Source: Acidobacteriota bacterium (GTDB lineage: Bacteria; Planctomycetota; Phycisphaerae; WQYP01; JAJZKJ01). Taken from it: a stretch of DNA of 7,496 nucleotides. The notes below the pieces were generated by a model. That model saw only the letters and a program-made list of their open reading frames with translations, searched no databases and was not told where the DNA came from. The translations under genes were made by a program, and so were the position numbers. Numbering within the stretch: the stretch's first letter is position 1; each line of letters starts with the position of its first letter. This document shows, piece by piece, positions 1 through 6,140 of this stretch. Location of the stretch: NCBI GenBank assembly GCA_021804195.1, contig JAJZKJ010000100.1, positions 1-7,496 on the forward strand. The letters run 5' to 3'.

Positions 1-72
1 GCCGGCGGAGAGAATCGAACTCCCGACCCACTGATTACAAATCAGTTGCTCTACCAACTGAGCTACGCCGGC
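1..72 (-). tRNA. tRNA-Thr(UGU), 3' end cut by window edge
   Basis: Read on the minus strand, this is identical to the first 72 nt of the complete tRNA-Thr at 2322-2397. It has the acceptor strand GCCGGCG, the D arm, an anticodon loop TTTGTAA with anticodon TGT, the T arm and the closing CGCCGGC. Only the discriminator base and CCA lie beyond position 1. The odd point is placement: its 5' end abuts the interior of the birA reading frame, with no promoter or spacer between. It could be a genuine inverted second copy, or the product of a chimeric read or assembly join. The tRNA identity is certain; its presence at this place in the genome is not. Confidence 0.85.
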
Positions 73-75
73 TCA
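1..75. repeat. 75-bp perfect inverted repeat, left copy
   Basis: This stretch is the exact reverse complement of 2319-2393. The identity covers the tRNA-Thr body plus three bases 5' of it (TGA on the tRNA strand) and stops at position 76, where the birA fragment begins. The left limit is set by the window edge, so the repeat may be longer. Confidence 0.95.
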
Positions 76-755
76 TGTCGCAGCCGGGCGATTTTCCCGC
101 CGTGTGTCTTGCCGAGTTGCAGACCTCGGGCCGCGGTCGCCGTGGCCGGCAATGGATTTCGCCGTTCGCCGCCAACCTGTATCTATCCCTCGGCTGGCAG
201 TTCGATGATCTGCCGCCCGGGTTTACGGCGCTCGGCATGGTAGCCTCCATCAGCGCTGTGCGCGCACTGCATCGTCTGCACCTCGACGGCATCGCCATCA
301 AATGGCCCAATGATCTGATGGCAGCCGATCGAAAGCTCGGCGGCGTTCTGGTGGACATGCAGGGCGAACCCTGTGGACGGGTGCGCACCGTCATCGGTAT
401 CGGCATCAACGTGTGCATGCCTGACGCCGCCGCCGCGCGCATCAATCAGCCGTGGACGGATTGGGTCAAGCTCACGCATGATGCATTACCGGACCGCAAC
501 CGATTGGCGGCGGCGCTGGTCGAGGAACTGATGACCGCACTGCAATTGTTCGCCGTACAGGGATTCGCCGCCTTCGCCGCTGAATGGCGTGCATTGGATT
601 GCACCGCCGGCCGTGTAGTGAACCTCGAACACCAGCAGCAGATCATCCGTGGCACGGCGCTCGGTGTGGACCAGGACGGCGCGCTGTTGCTGCACACCGA
701 AAGCGGCACGCATCGGTTTGTATCCGGTGACATCAGTCTGAGGATGCGGCCGTGA
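75..755 (+). CDS. birA: Biotin--[acetyl-CoA-carboxylase] ligase, 5'-truncated
   Basis: Biotin protein ligase activates biotin to biotinyl-AMP and transfers it to the AccB lysine in the cytoplasm. Visible family motifs, numbered from the ATG at 75, are GRGRRGR (19-25, adenylate-binding loop), the KWPNDL motif (76-81), KLGG (87-90) and GIGIN (108-112), followed by the C-terminal SH3-like domain (about 180-226). In E. coli BirA (321 aa) the GRGRRG loop lies near residue 115, so about 95-100 residues are missing here: the DNA-binding helix-turn-helix and the DSTN biotin-contact segment. The frame stays open leftward through the inverted tRNA, and the ATG at 75 forms exactly at the junction, so it is probably not a natural start. 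The stop overlaps the coaX start. What is present shows no internal stop or frameshift. Confidence 0.9.
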   Translation: MSQPGDFPAVCLAELQTSGRGRRGRQWISPFAANLYLSLGWQFDDLPPGFTALGMVASISAVRALHRLHLDGIAIKWPNDLMAADRKLGGVLVDMQGEPCGRVRTVIGIGINVCMPDAAAARINQPWTDWVKLTHDALPDRNRLAAALVEELMTALQLFAVQGFAAFAAEWRALDCTAGRVVNLEHQQQIIRGTALGVDQDGALLLHTESGTHRFVSGDISLRMRP

Positions 756-1495
756 TGCTGCTGCTGGACGTGGGCAATACCCGTATCAAGTGGGGCCGAT
801 ACCAGCAGCGGAGGATTTCCACTCACGCCGCCGCGGTGCATGCCGACAGATCGCTGGCGGAGGTGCTGACGGAGTCATGGCGCGGCATGCCGCCGCCCGA
901 GCGTATCGTGGCGGCGAACGTGGCCGGTGCCGCAGTTGCTGAAACACTTAATCGCTATTGTCAGACGCATTTCAAACTGCTGCCCGAGTACGTGATCCCG
1001 GCTGCGCAAGCCTGCGGTATTACCAACGGCTACCGTAACCCGGCGCAACTCGGTGCGGATCGCTGGGCGGCCGTCATCGGCGCTTATCATCGCTGCGGCG
1101 GTCCGGTGTGCGCCATCGGCTGCGGCACGGCGATTACCGTGGACACAGTCACACAAGCGGGGCATTATCCGGGCGGGCTGATCGCCCCCGGTATCGGCGC
1201 CATGCATGCGGCGCTTGCCGGCGCCACCGCGGCGATCGCCAATGAGAAAGGTGGGCAGGTCGCACTCTACGGGGAGGACACACGCACCGCGGTAACCAGC
1301 GGCATCGCCTACGCGGCGGCGGGGCTGATAGAACGGGCGGTGGCGGACATCCGCGCGCAGCACGGTGCACAAACCGGCGTGCTGCTGACCGGTGGCGATG
1401 CCGGCTATTTACAATCGGTGTTGCATGGGCACTATATATTGGCGCCTCATCTGGTACTGGAGGGTCTCGCGGTGTGGGCAGAGCAGCGATCATGA
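752..1495 (+). CDS. coaX: Type III pantothenate kinase
   Basis: CoaX phosphorylates pantothenate with ATP, the first committed step of coenzyme A synthesis, in the cytoplasm. Numbered from the GTG at 752, the 247-aa protein has the ASKHA-fold motifs of the type III family: DVGNT (6-10, phosphate-binding), GADRW (101-105, containing the Asp expected to be the catalytic base), GTAITVD (125-131), GGLIAPG (141-147) and TGGDA near the C terminus. The length is typical. The start is either GTG 752 or ATG 755; the products differ by one Met. GAGG at 740-743 stands 8 nt before the GTG and 11 nt before the ATG. Both starts overlap the birA stop, and the gene stop overlaps the next start, pointing to coupled translation in one operon. 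Pairing of coaX with birA is common in bacteria. Confidence 0.95.
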   Translation: MMLLLDVGNTRIKWGRYQQRRISTHAAAVHADRSLAEVLTESWRGMPPPERIVAANVAGAAVAETLNRYCQTHFKLLPEYVIPAAQACGITNGYRNPAQLGADRWAAVIGAYHRCGGPVCAIGCGTAITVDTVTQAGHYPGGLIAPGIGAMHAALAGATAAIANEKGGQVALYGEDTRTAVTSGIAYAAAGLIERAVADIRAQHGAQTGVLLTGGDAGYLQSVLHGHYILAPHLVLEGLAVWAEQRS

Positions 1496-2244
1496 GGCGG
1501 ATACTTTTTCTGGTGCTGCTGCTTGCCAACGTGCTGGTCTTCATCTGGTATGAATGGCTGGGTCCGCCGGCGCAAATGTCACAGCAATCCACACCCCTGC
1601 CGCATGTGCAACCGCTCAAGCTGCTCGCCGAACTGACGCCGGCGGAGCGGCAGGCACTCGCGAAATCCGCCGACGCCGTACCCGCGCCGATCACGCCGGT
1701 CCGCATCCCTAACCCGAGCGCCGCTGCTGCGGCAAGCCCCGAGATTTGCGTCAGCTACGGTCCGTTTCCCAGCATCGAGGCCCTGCAGACCGGTGCGACG
1801 CGTCTGCGTAAACCGGGCGTCAGCATCACGGAACGGCTGGTGCCCGGCAAGGTACGCCTGGGATATTGGGTTTACCTGCCGCCGTTTGTTTCGCAGCGCC
1901 AAGCCGAGGAAGCGGCGGGGCTCCTCAGGAGACGCGGCGTAAAGGATCTGTATGTCGTCACTGATGCAGCCAACCGCAACGCCATTTCCCTGGGGGTATT
2001 TACGGTGCGCAGCGGCGCGCTGGATCGCCTGAGGAAGATCCGCCGGTTGGGCTACCATCCGCTGCTGGCCGGGCGTTTCCGCGATGCGCCGCGTTACTGG
2101 CTGGATGTGCGTGGGGCGGAAAGGGCGTTGCCGGCCGCCAGCGTATTCTCCGGTCTCGGCGAAGGTGACGTCCGCATTGGGCGGACTGCCGCCACCTGCG
2201 GCGCTGCACTGCCCGCCGCCCCTGACCCGGGAACCCGACCCTGA
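1492..2244 (+). CDS. Membrane-anchored SPOR-domain-like protein
   Basis: This is a 250-aa protein of a type often found after birA-coaX in gammaproteobacteria (established context). Residues 4-20 form one hydrophobic helix behind MRR, which fits an inner-membrane anchor with the rest in the periplasm. A Pro/Ala-rich linker (about 62-82) leads to a C-terminal region (about 85-206) whose pattern YWVYLPPF, then a helix, GVKDLYVV, then SLGVF, resembles the SPOR peptidoglycan-binding fold. SPOR domains bind septal peptidoglycan stripped of stem peptides. Cys86 and Cys236 could form a disulfide. I chose ATG 1492 because its ATGA overlaps the coaX stop and it starts directly at the anchor; the upstream in-frame GTG 1474 would add six polar residues. 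The last 40 residues overlap the promoter proposed for the tRNA. The exact role is unknown. Confidence 0.8.
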   Translation: MRRILFLVLLLANVLVFIWYEWLGPPAQMSQQSTPLPHVQPLKLLAELTPAERQALAKSADAVPAPITPVRIPNPSAAAAASPEICVSYGPFPSIEALQTGATRLRKPGVSITERLVPGKVRLGYWVYLPPFVSQRQAEEAAGLLRRRGVKDLYVVTDAANRNAISLGVFTVRSGALDRLRKIRRLGYHPLLAGRFRDAPRYWLDVRGAERALPAASVFSGLGEGDVRIGRTAATCGAALPAAPDPGTRP

Positions 2245-2250
2245 TAGAAT
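2222..2250 (+). promoter_or_regulatory. Likely sigma-70 promoter for tRNA-Thr
   Basis: A -35-like CTGACC (2222-2227, four matches to TTGACA) and a -10-like TAGAAT (2245-2250, five matches to TATAAT) are separated by exactly 17 bp. The bases just after the -10 are GC-rich (CCCCG), as in stringently controlled stable-RNA promoters. Transcription would begin near 2257, about 65 nt before the tRNA. The element lies in the last codons of the SPOR gene. This is judged by eye and untested. Confidence 0.5.
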
Positions 2251-2318
2251 CCCCGTATTTTCCGTCAAGGGACAACACCGCTGTTTCGCCAGGGATGGCA
2301 GAGGCAGGGTTAGTTCAG

Positions 2319-2393
2319 TGAGCCGGCGTAGCTCAGTTGGTAGAGCAACTGATTTGTAATCAGTGGGTCGGGAGTTCGATTCTCTCCGCCGGC
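2319..2393. repeat. 75-bp perfect inverted repeat, right copy
   Basis: This is the exact reverse complement of 1-75. The two copies point in opposite directions and flank the birA fragment, coaX and SPOR genes. Identity ends on the left at 2318 (G here, the equivalent of A in the other copy); the right limit cannot be tested because the left copy runs off the window. Confidence 0.95.
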
Positions 2394-2397
2394 ACCA
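2322..2397 (+). tRNA. tRNA-Thr(UGU), complete
   Basis: This is a complete 76-nt cloverleaf. The acceptor stem GCCGGCG pairs with CGCCGGC, followed by discriminator A and an encoded CCA. The D arm has stem GCTC/GAGC. The anticodon stem ACTGA/TCAGT holds loop TTTGTAA, giving anticodon TGT, which reads the Thr codon ACA. The T arm carries TTCGATT. In many gammaproteobacteria a tRNA-Thr after birA begins a Thr-Tyr-Gly-Thr tRNA cluster leading to a tuf gene; here nothing of that cluster follows, and the next gene is a Pho-regulated porin. I see no clear intrinsic terminator directly downstream. Confidence 0.97.
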
Positions 2398-2730
2398 TGA
2401 AAATCAAACAATTGACGAAGTTGCCACAGAGTGTCCATCGCGCCCATGTGTGGCGGCACGGCGATCGTCTCCAGTTACGCCGACGCCCCGATTGGGCACC
2501 CCTCGATACAGCACGGTTTCCCCATTCACGAAACGCTCGTGTAACCAAAATTCAACCGAACGGTCATCGGACTGTCACATCCTGTCTCTAGTCTGTGCAG
2601 CCATCGGGGCAGAGCCTCCTCCGGCCTTGAAGAACGAGGGATGTTCGGTCTCTTGGGGAAACCTGACAGGTCGGGAAAATCGGGTTTGCCATCTGATTTT
2701 GTTTCATCATCAATTGGGAGATCACTAAAC
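2398..2730. other. Non-coding interval between tRNA-Thr and porin
   Basis: This 333-bp gap holds no convincing gene. Open frames here begin inside the tRNA or lack ribosome sites and recognisable protein features. What can be supported is the Pho-box promoter at 2561-2599, an untranslated leader of about 130 nt before the porin, and the porin ribosome site GGGAG at 2716-2720. The leader contains a weak possible hairpin (AAAATC pairing with GATTTT just before 2702), not strong enough to call a riboswitch. The first 160 bp have no assigned role. Confidence 0.6.
2561..2599 (+). promoter_or_regulatory. Pho box and Pho-dependent promoter of the porin gene
   Basis: The core 2561-2578 reads CGGTCAT, 4 bp, CTGTCAC, against the PhoB consensus CTGTCAT-N4-CTGTCAC: the first unit matches 6 of 7 positions and the second 7 of 7. 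Two further CTGT units follow at 2582 (CTGTCTC) and 2593 (CTGTGCA), so units start at 2561, 2572, 2582 and 2593, close to one helical turn apart. A -10 candidate TAGTCT (2589-2594) lies 10 nt after the core, the usual PhoB spacing; TCTAGT at 2587-2592 is an alternative. Transcription would start near 2600. No good -35 is seen, as expected for activator-dependent promoters. Confidence 0.75.
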
Positions 2731-4044
2731 ATGTTGCTGAAGCGCACGTATCTCAGGCGGATCCTCGTCTCGCTGGCGGCCTCAACTTTCCTGATCGCCG
2801 CAGCGGCCCATGCCGATTCCATGACGGACTTCCTGAAACAGGGCACCTGGAACGGTTACTTGCGGGATTATTATTTCACCCGCAATTTCACCGCCACCGG
2901 TGCGCCGAATAATCTCAAGGCCAACTCTTTCGGCGGCATGTTCAACTATCTGACGCCGACCTTCGATAACGGTTTCAGCGTGGGTGGTACTTTCTGGAGC
3001 GCTCAGGATCTCTTCGGTCTGAACAACGAGACCGGCAACTATTCGCATCTTGAGCCCACACTCGCCGGCACCCAGCCGATCTACACTCTGGGCCAGGCTT
3101 TCGTGCAGTGGAAGGGCGACAATGTGCTGGTGCGCGGCGGCAACCAGCTGATGAACACCCCATGGATGGGAGCCTCCGACTCGCGCATGGTGCCGGCCAC
3201 CTATCAGGGCGTGCTGGCGGATTTCACCCTGACCCAGAGTGTGGACCTGATCGTGGCGCGGGAATTTCGCTGGAAGAGCCGTACCTCGAGCGCCTTCTCC
3301 GCCACCAACCTTTATAACGCCAACGGCTTTGCCAATATCTACGGCGGTGCGCCCAATGCCAGCGTCGGTACCCAGACCAGTGACGGCACGGCTACCGCGG
3401 GCCTCACCTACAAGAACGGGGGTGCGAGTGCCCAGGCGTGGTACTACAAGTTCTACGGCCTGACGGGTGCCGCTTACGCGGACGGTTCCTACGTGTTCAA
3501 GACCGGCTCCAGCGTGACCCCGGTGATCGGCGCACAGTACCTGCATGAATCCAACAGTGCCAACAACCTGTTGGCATCGAGTGTCAACAACAGCACCTAC
3601 GGTGTGATGGCCGGCATCAACTTCAGCGGCGACAGTCTGGTGGCTTCCTACAACAAGATTTCCACCAGCACCGGCGATTTCAAGAACGGCGGCATCGTCT
3701 CGCCGTATTCCGCGGGCTATGCCACCGATCCCCTGTACACCACCTCCATGACCGCGGGTCTGGTAGAGAAGGGTGTGGGCAACGCCTGGAAGCTCGCCGG
3801 CACGTTCTTCTTCGTGGGCAAGCAGTTGCGGCTCATCACCAGCTACGCGCGCTACAATACCCAGCCCAACTTCGCCAATACCAACGAGACCGACCTGGAT
3901 CTCACCTGGTTCTTCTCGGGTGCGCTCAAGGGCTTCTCGGTACGCAACCGTCTGGGTATCGTGCACGGTCTCAACGGCAGCTACGGCGCCCCCAATCTCG
4001 GCACCTTCTATTTCAACCGCGTGATGCTCGAATACGATTTTTAG
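2731..4044 (+). CDS. OprD-family-like outer-membrane porin, Pho-regulated
   Basis: This 437-aa outer-membrane channel precursor has a signal peptide: basic MLLKRTYLRR, a hydrophobic stretch 11-26, and a likely cut at AHA|D after residue 28. The mature part (about 409 aa) alternates aromatic and polar strands with Gly/Asn/Ser-rich turns, and ends in LEYDF with the terminal Phe used for BAM assembly. The segment 137-161 (GNQLMNTP, then SRMVPATYQG) resembles the OprD family's GrQ..xTP..DxRM.P..F.G pattern, and the N-terminal part (GYLRDYYF, FGGMFNYLTP, LGQAFVQW) fits too. ATG 2731 is preferred over the in-frame ATG 2641 because it is directly followed by the signal peptide and preceded by GGGAG at a 10-nt gap. 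OprD members usually pass amino acids or small organic acids; the upstream Pho box suggests phosphate or a phosphorylated substrate instead, which is inference. It converges on pstSCA. Confidence 0.85.
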   Translation: MLLKRTYLRRILVSLAASTFLIAAAAHADSMTDFLKQGTWNGYLRDYYFTRNFTATGAPNNLKANSFGGMFNYLTPTFDNGFSVGGTFWSAQDLFGLNNETGNYSHLEPTLAGTQPIYTLGQAFVQWKGDNVLVRGGNQLMNTPWMGASDSRMVPATYQGVLADFTLTQSVDLIVAREFRWKSRTSSAFSATNLYNANGFANIYGGAPNASVGTQTSDGTATAGLTYKNGGASAQAWYYKFYGLTGAAYADGSYVFKTGSSVTPVIGAQYLHESNSANNLLASSVNNSTYGVMAGINFSGDSLVASYNKISTSTGDFKNGGIVSPYSAGYATDPLYTTSMTAGLVEKGVGNAWKLAGTFFFVGKQLRLITSYARYNTQPNFANTNETDLDLTWFFSGALKGFSVRNRLGIVHGLNGSYGAPNLGTFYFNRVMLEYDF

Positions 4045-4082
4045 GTTTTACGCTGAGGTTTATCTACTCGCTATGGGCATTG

Positions 4083-4108
4083 AGGCGGACTCCGGTCCGC
4101 CTTTTTCT
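4083..4108 (+). terminator. Intrinsic terminator after the porin gene
   Basis: An 8-bp perfect stem AGGCGGAC/GTCCGCCT (4083-4090 with 4095-4102) closes a TCCG loop and runs into five T residues, then CT. It lies 38 nt after the porin stop. On the minus strand the hairpin lacks a T tract, so it should act mainly on porin transcription. Confidence 0.9.
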
Positions 4109-4315
4109 CTGAGGGGTGACCGGCCCGATCATACCCAAAGGCAGCAGGCATTCAGTGGAACAGTAATCTGTCATCGCCTGACCGCCCCGGCGCTGCGGGT
4201 TGTACACGTCCGACGGTCGTCAATCTCCATTGCGGGATCGGGGTGATTCGGCCCTGTCCCTGCAAAGATGCGTGGCGGATCAGCTCATGCCACCGCTCAA
4301 TACTGCGCGTGTGAA
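4109..4315. other. Convergent intergenic gap where pstB would be expected
   Basis: These 207 bp lie between the porin terminator and the pstA stop. Reading on from pstA on the minus strand, no Walker A, ABC signature or other PstB sequence appears, and no open frame of useful length is present. A short stem GTGGC/GCCAC around 4270-4292 might form in the pstA transcript, but it has no T tract. A CTGTCAT heptamer at 4168-4174 on the + strand has no downstream gene. Confidence 0.6.
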
Positions 4316-5197
4316 TCAGAAGTTGCGCGGCCGTTTGAGCAGCAGCCTCGCGCCAGTATTGATAAGCAGCACTGCGACGATAACCAGGAATGCCGCAGCG
4401 AACGCCAGCGCGTGCGCGGACTCAAACGGCTGATTGATGAAACTCCAGATTACATAGGTCAGATAACCGATAGGTTCCCGGATCAGGTGGCCATTCCACA
4501 GATAGTTGGACCAGCCTGCCGTGTAAATAAGTGGAGCGGTTTCGCCCACCGAGATGGCCATGGACAACAGAATGCCCGTCAGCACACCCGGCCATGCGAT
4601 GGGGAAAACAATGCGAGCCACCACCCGTATCTCCGACGTCCCCAGGGCGTATCCTGCTTCGCGGAGTTCATGGCGCACCTGCAGCAGGCTCAGCTCCGTG
4701 AAACGGGCGATGTAGGGCACAATCATCATCGCCAGTGTGATGGTTCCCGCGAGAACGGAAAATTGCCAACCCAGCGTCACCACCATGGTGACATAGGAAA
4801 AATATCCGAGCACGATCGAGGGTACGCCCGTCAGTACATCGCCCAGAAACCGCACGATCTTGCTGAATCCGCCATGACCGAACTCCGAAAGGTAAACCCC
4901 CGCCGCCACGCCGATCGGAGTGCCGATAATCAGAGCACCGGCTGTCAGCACCAGTGTTCCGGTAATCGCGTTCAGCAACCCGCCACTGATGCCGTTGGTC
5001 ACCTGGGTAAACAGATCAACCGAAAAGGCAGCGAGTCCGTCTTTGATAATGACGTACAGAATATCCAGAAGCGGAATTGCAACCAGCAGAAACGCGATGC
5101 CACAGAGTATCCATCCCATCAAGCTCACCAGCCGGCGCGGGTTTAGTCGCTGTAATCGGACCGGCAGGCTAATTATGGACTGCACGGCCAAACCCAC
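4316..5197 (-). CDS. pstA: Phosphate ABC transporter permease PstA
   Basis: PstA is one of the two inner-membrane permeases of the high-affinity phosphate importer PstSCAB. Numbered from the GTG at 5197, the 293-aa protein shows hydrophobic segments near 28-51, 75-102, 120-140, 147-165, 205-225 and 262-284. It carries the EAA-type loop EAGYALGT (180-187) that docks on the ATPase, and the PstA-like SVGETAPLIYTAG (216-228). The frame overlaps the end of pstC by 29 bp. The start is uncertain: GTG 5197 and GTG 5185 keep the basic, cytoplasmic N-terminal tail usual in the family, while ATG 5119 has the better ribosome site (GGTGAG, close upstream) but removes that tail. The gene is last in its operon and is not followed by pstB, so its ATPase partner must be encoded elsewhere if the transporter works. 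Confidence 0.93.
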   Translation of the reverse strand: MGLAVQSIISLPVRLQRLNPRRLVSLMGWILCGIAFLLVAIPLLDILYVIIKDGLAAFSVDLFTQVTNGISGGLLNAITGTLVLTAGALIIGTPIGVAAGVYLSEFGHGGFSKIVRFLGDVLTGVPSIVLGYFSYVTMVVTLGWQFSVLAGTITLAMMIVPYIARFTELSLLQVRHELREAGYALGTSEIRVVARIVFPIAWPGVLTGILLSMAISVGETAPLIYTAGWSNYLWNGHLIREPIGYLTYVIWSFINQPFESAHALAFAAAFLVIVAVLLINTGARLLLKRPRNF

Positions 5198-6134
5198 CCG
5201 TCAACAACCGGGCTATGACGTTGACGATCACGGCAATCAGAAAAAGCACCAGAGCGATTTCTGCGAGTGACCGCACAGCCATGCCGGTGGGATCCCCGAG
5301 TGCGCTGTCGAGCTGCGAGGCAATGAACGACGCCATGGTACTGATCGGGCTATAAATGTTGTTGGGAAGATAGTTGAGGGCGCCGCCGCTCAGCATGAGC
5401 ACCGCCATGGTCTCGCCCAGGGCGCGCCCCAGCCCGAGTATGATTGCGCCGATCAAGCTGGTGCGTATCATCGGCAACATGGCCTTCCACACCACCTCAA
5501 AACGCATTGCCCCCAAGGCGTAGGCCGCCTCTTTGGCCTCGCGGGAGATGCCCTGCAGCGCCTCGCTTACCGTGGCCGTGATCACCGGCACGACCATCAG
5601 GGCGAGCACCAGGGATGACGACAGCAGGCCATAGCCGCTGCCCACGGGCCCTGCAAAAAATGGAATGAACCCGAGCAGGTGCGCCAGGTCAGGCGCAAGA
5701 TGATGCGCCACAAATGGTATCAGGACTGCGAAGCCCCACAGGCCATAAACCACGCTGGGAACACCAGCCAGCAATTCAACGATGAGCGACAGGACTGGCC
5801 GGGAACCTGGTGGTACACCTTCCGCGAGAAAAATCGCCACGCCGAGACTGACCGGAACAGCCAACAGCAGTGCGATCAGGGATGACACCAGCGTACCCAT
5901 GATAAAAACCAGAATTCCGTAATTTGCACCGACCGGAACGGAAAGACCATGCACCATCACCGGGTTCGCGTACAGATTGCCGAGGCTCCAGGTTTTCCCC
6001 AGCAGAAAATGCACGCCGTTGAAAAGGATCGCGGACCAGGAATAATGCGTGAGGAAGATCAGTATCGCCAGCAACGCCACCGGGATAAGGCTCGTAAGAC
6101 ACAGCAACACCAGGCGGAAGATGCTGATTTTCAT
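5169..6134 (-). CDS. pstC: Phosphate ABC transporter permease PstC
   Basis: PstC pairs with PstA to form the transmembrane phosphate path. The 321-aa protein has about six hydrophobic helices (near 8-30, 72-104, 115-143, 168-190, 225-246, 288-311). It has the permease EAA loop EAAYALGAMRFEVV (202-215), the conserved ELLAGVPSVVYGLWG (120-134), and GLGRALGETMAV (234-245), all typical of PstC. Length is near the family norm. ATG 6134 follows the pstS-pstC hairpin by a few bases, and no purine-rich ribosome site is visible before it, so translation may be weak or depend on RNA processing. It lies 52 bp after pstS and overlaps pstA. Confidence 0.94.
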   Translation of the reverse strand: MKISIFRLVLLCLTSLIPVALLAILIFLTHYSWSAILFNGVHFLLGKTWSLGNLYANPVMVHGLSVPVGANYGILVFIMGTLVSSLIALLLAVPVSLGVAIFLAEGVPPGSRPVLSLIVELLAGVPSVVYGLWGFAVLIPFVAHHLAPDLAHLLGFIPFFAGPVGSGYGLLSSSLVLALMVVPVITATVSEALQGISREAKEAAYALGAMRFEVVWKAMLPMIRTSLIGAIILGLGRALGETMAVLMLSGGALNYLPNNIYSPISTMASFIASQLDSALGDPTGMAVRSLAEIALVLFLIAVIVNVIARLLTGGFGRAVHN

Positions 6135-6140
6135 GACTTG

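Noticed and set aside
1474..1491. Upstream GTG start for the SPOR-like gene
   Set aside because: It only adds six polar residues before a clean anchor; ATG 1492 overlaps the coaX stop in the usual coupled manner.
2404..2574. 57-codon open stretch on the minus strand with a fairly protein-like middle (VNGETVLYRG)
   Set aside because: It has no usable start codon after the upstream stop, no ribosome site, lies across the Pho box, and matches no family I recognise. It could be a gene remnant, but this is too weak to annotate.
2397..2591. Small + strand open frame starting at the A of the tRNA CCA end
   Set aside because: No ribosome site; it starts within the tRNA and has a basic, random-looking composition.
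2782..3966. Long minus-strand open frame (394 codons) opposite the porin
   Set aside because: The porin frame has a signal peptide, beta-strand pattern, C-terminal Phe, ribosome site and Pho promoter. The opposite frame is Gly/Val/His-rich with no domain and is a shadow produced by GC-rich codon use.
4168..4184. Perfect CTGTCAT Pho half-site followed by CTGACCG on the + strand in the convergent gap
   Set aside because: The spacing is 10 rather than 11, no -10 is obvious, and no + strand gene lies downstream. Probably chance.
4268..5146. 292-codon + strand open frame opposite pstA
   Set aside because: The minus strand encodes an unmistakable PstA with membrane helices and EAA loop; the + frame is His/Gln/Arg-rich without motifs.
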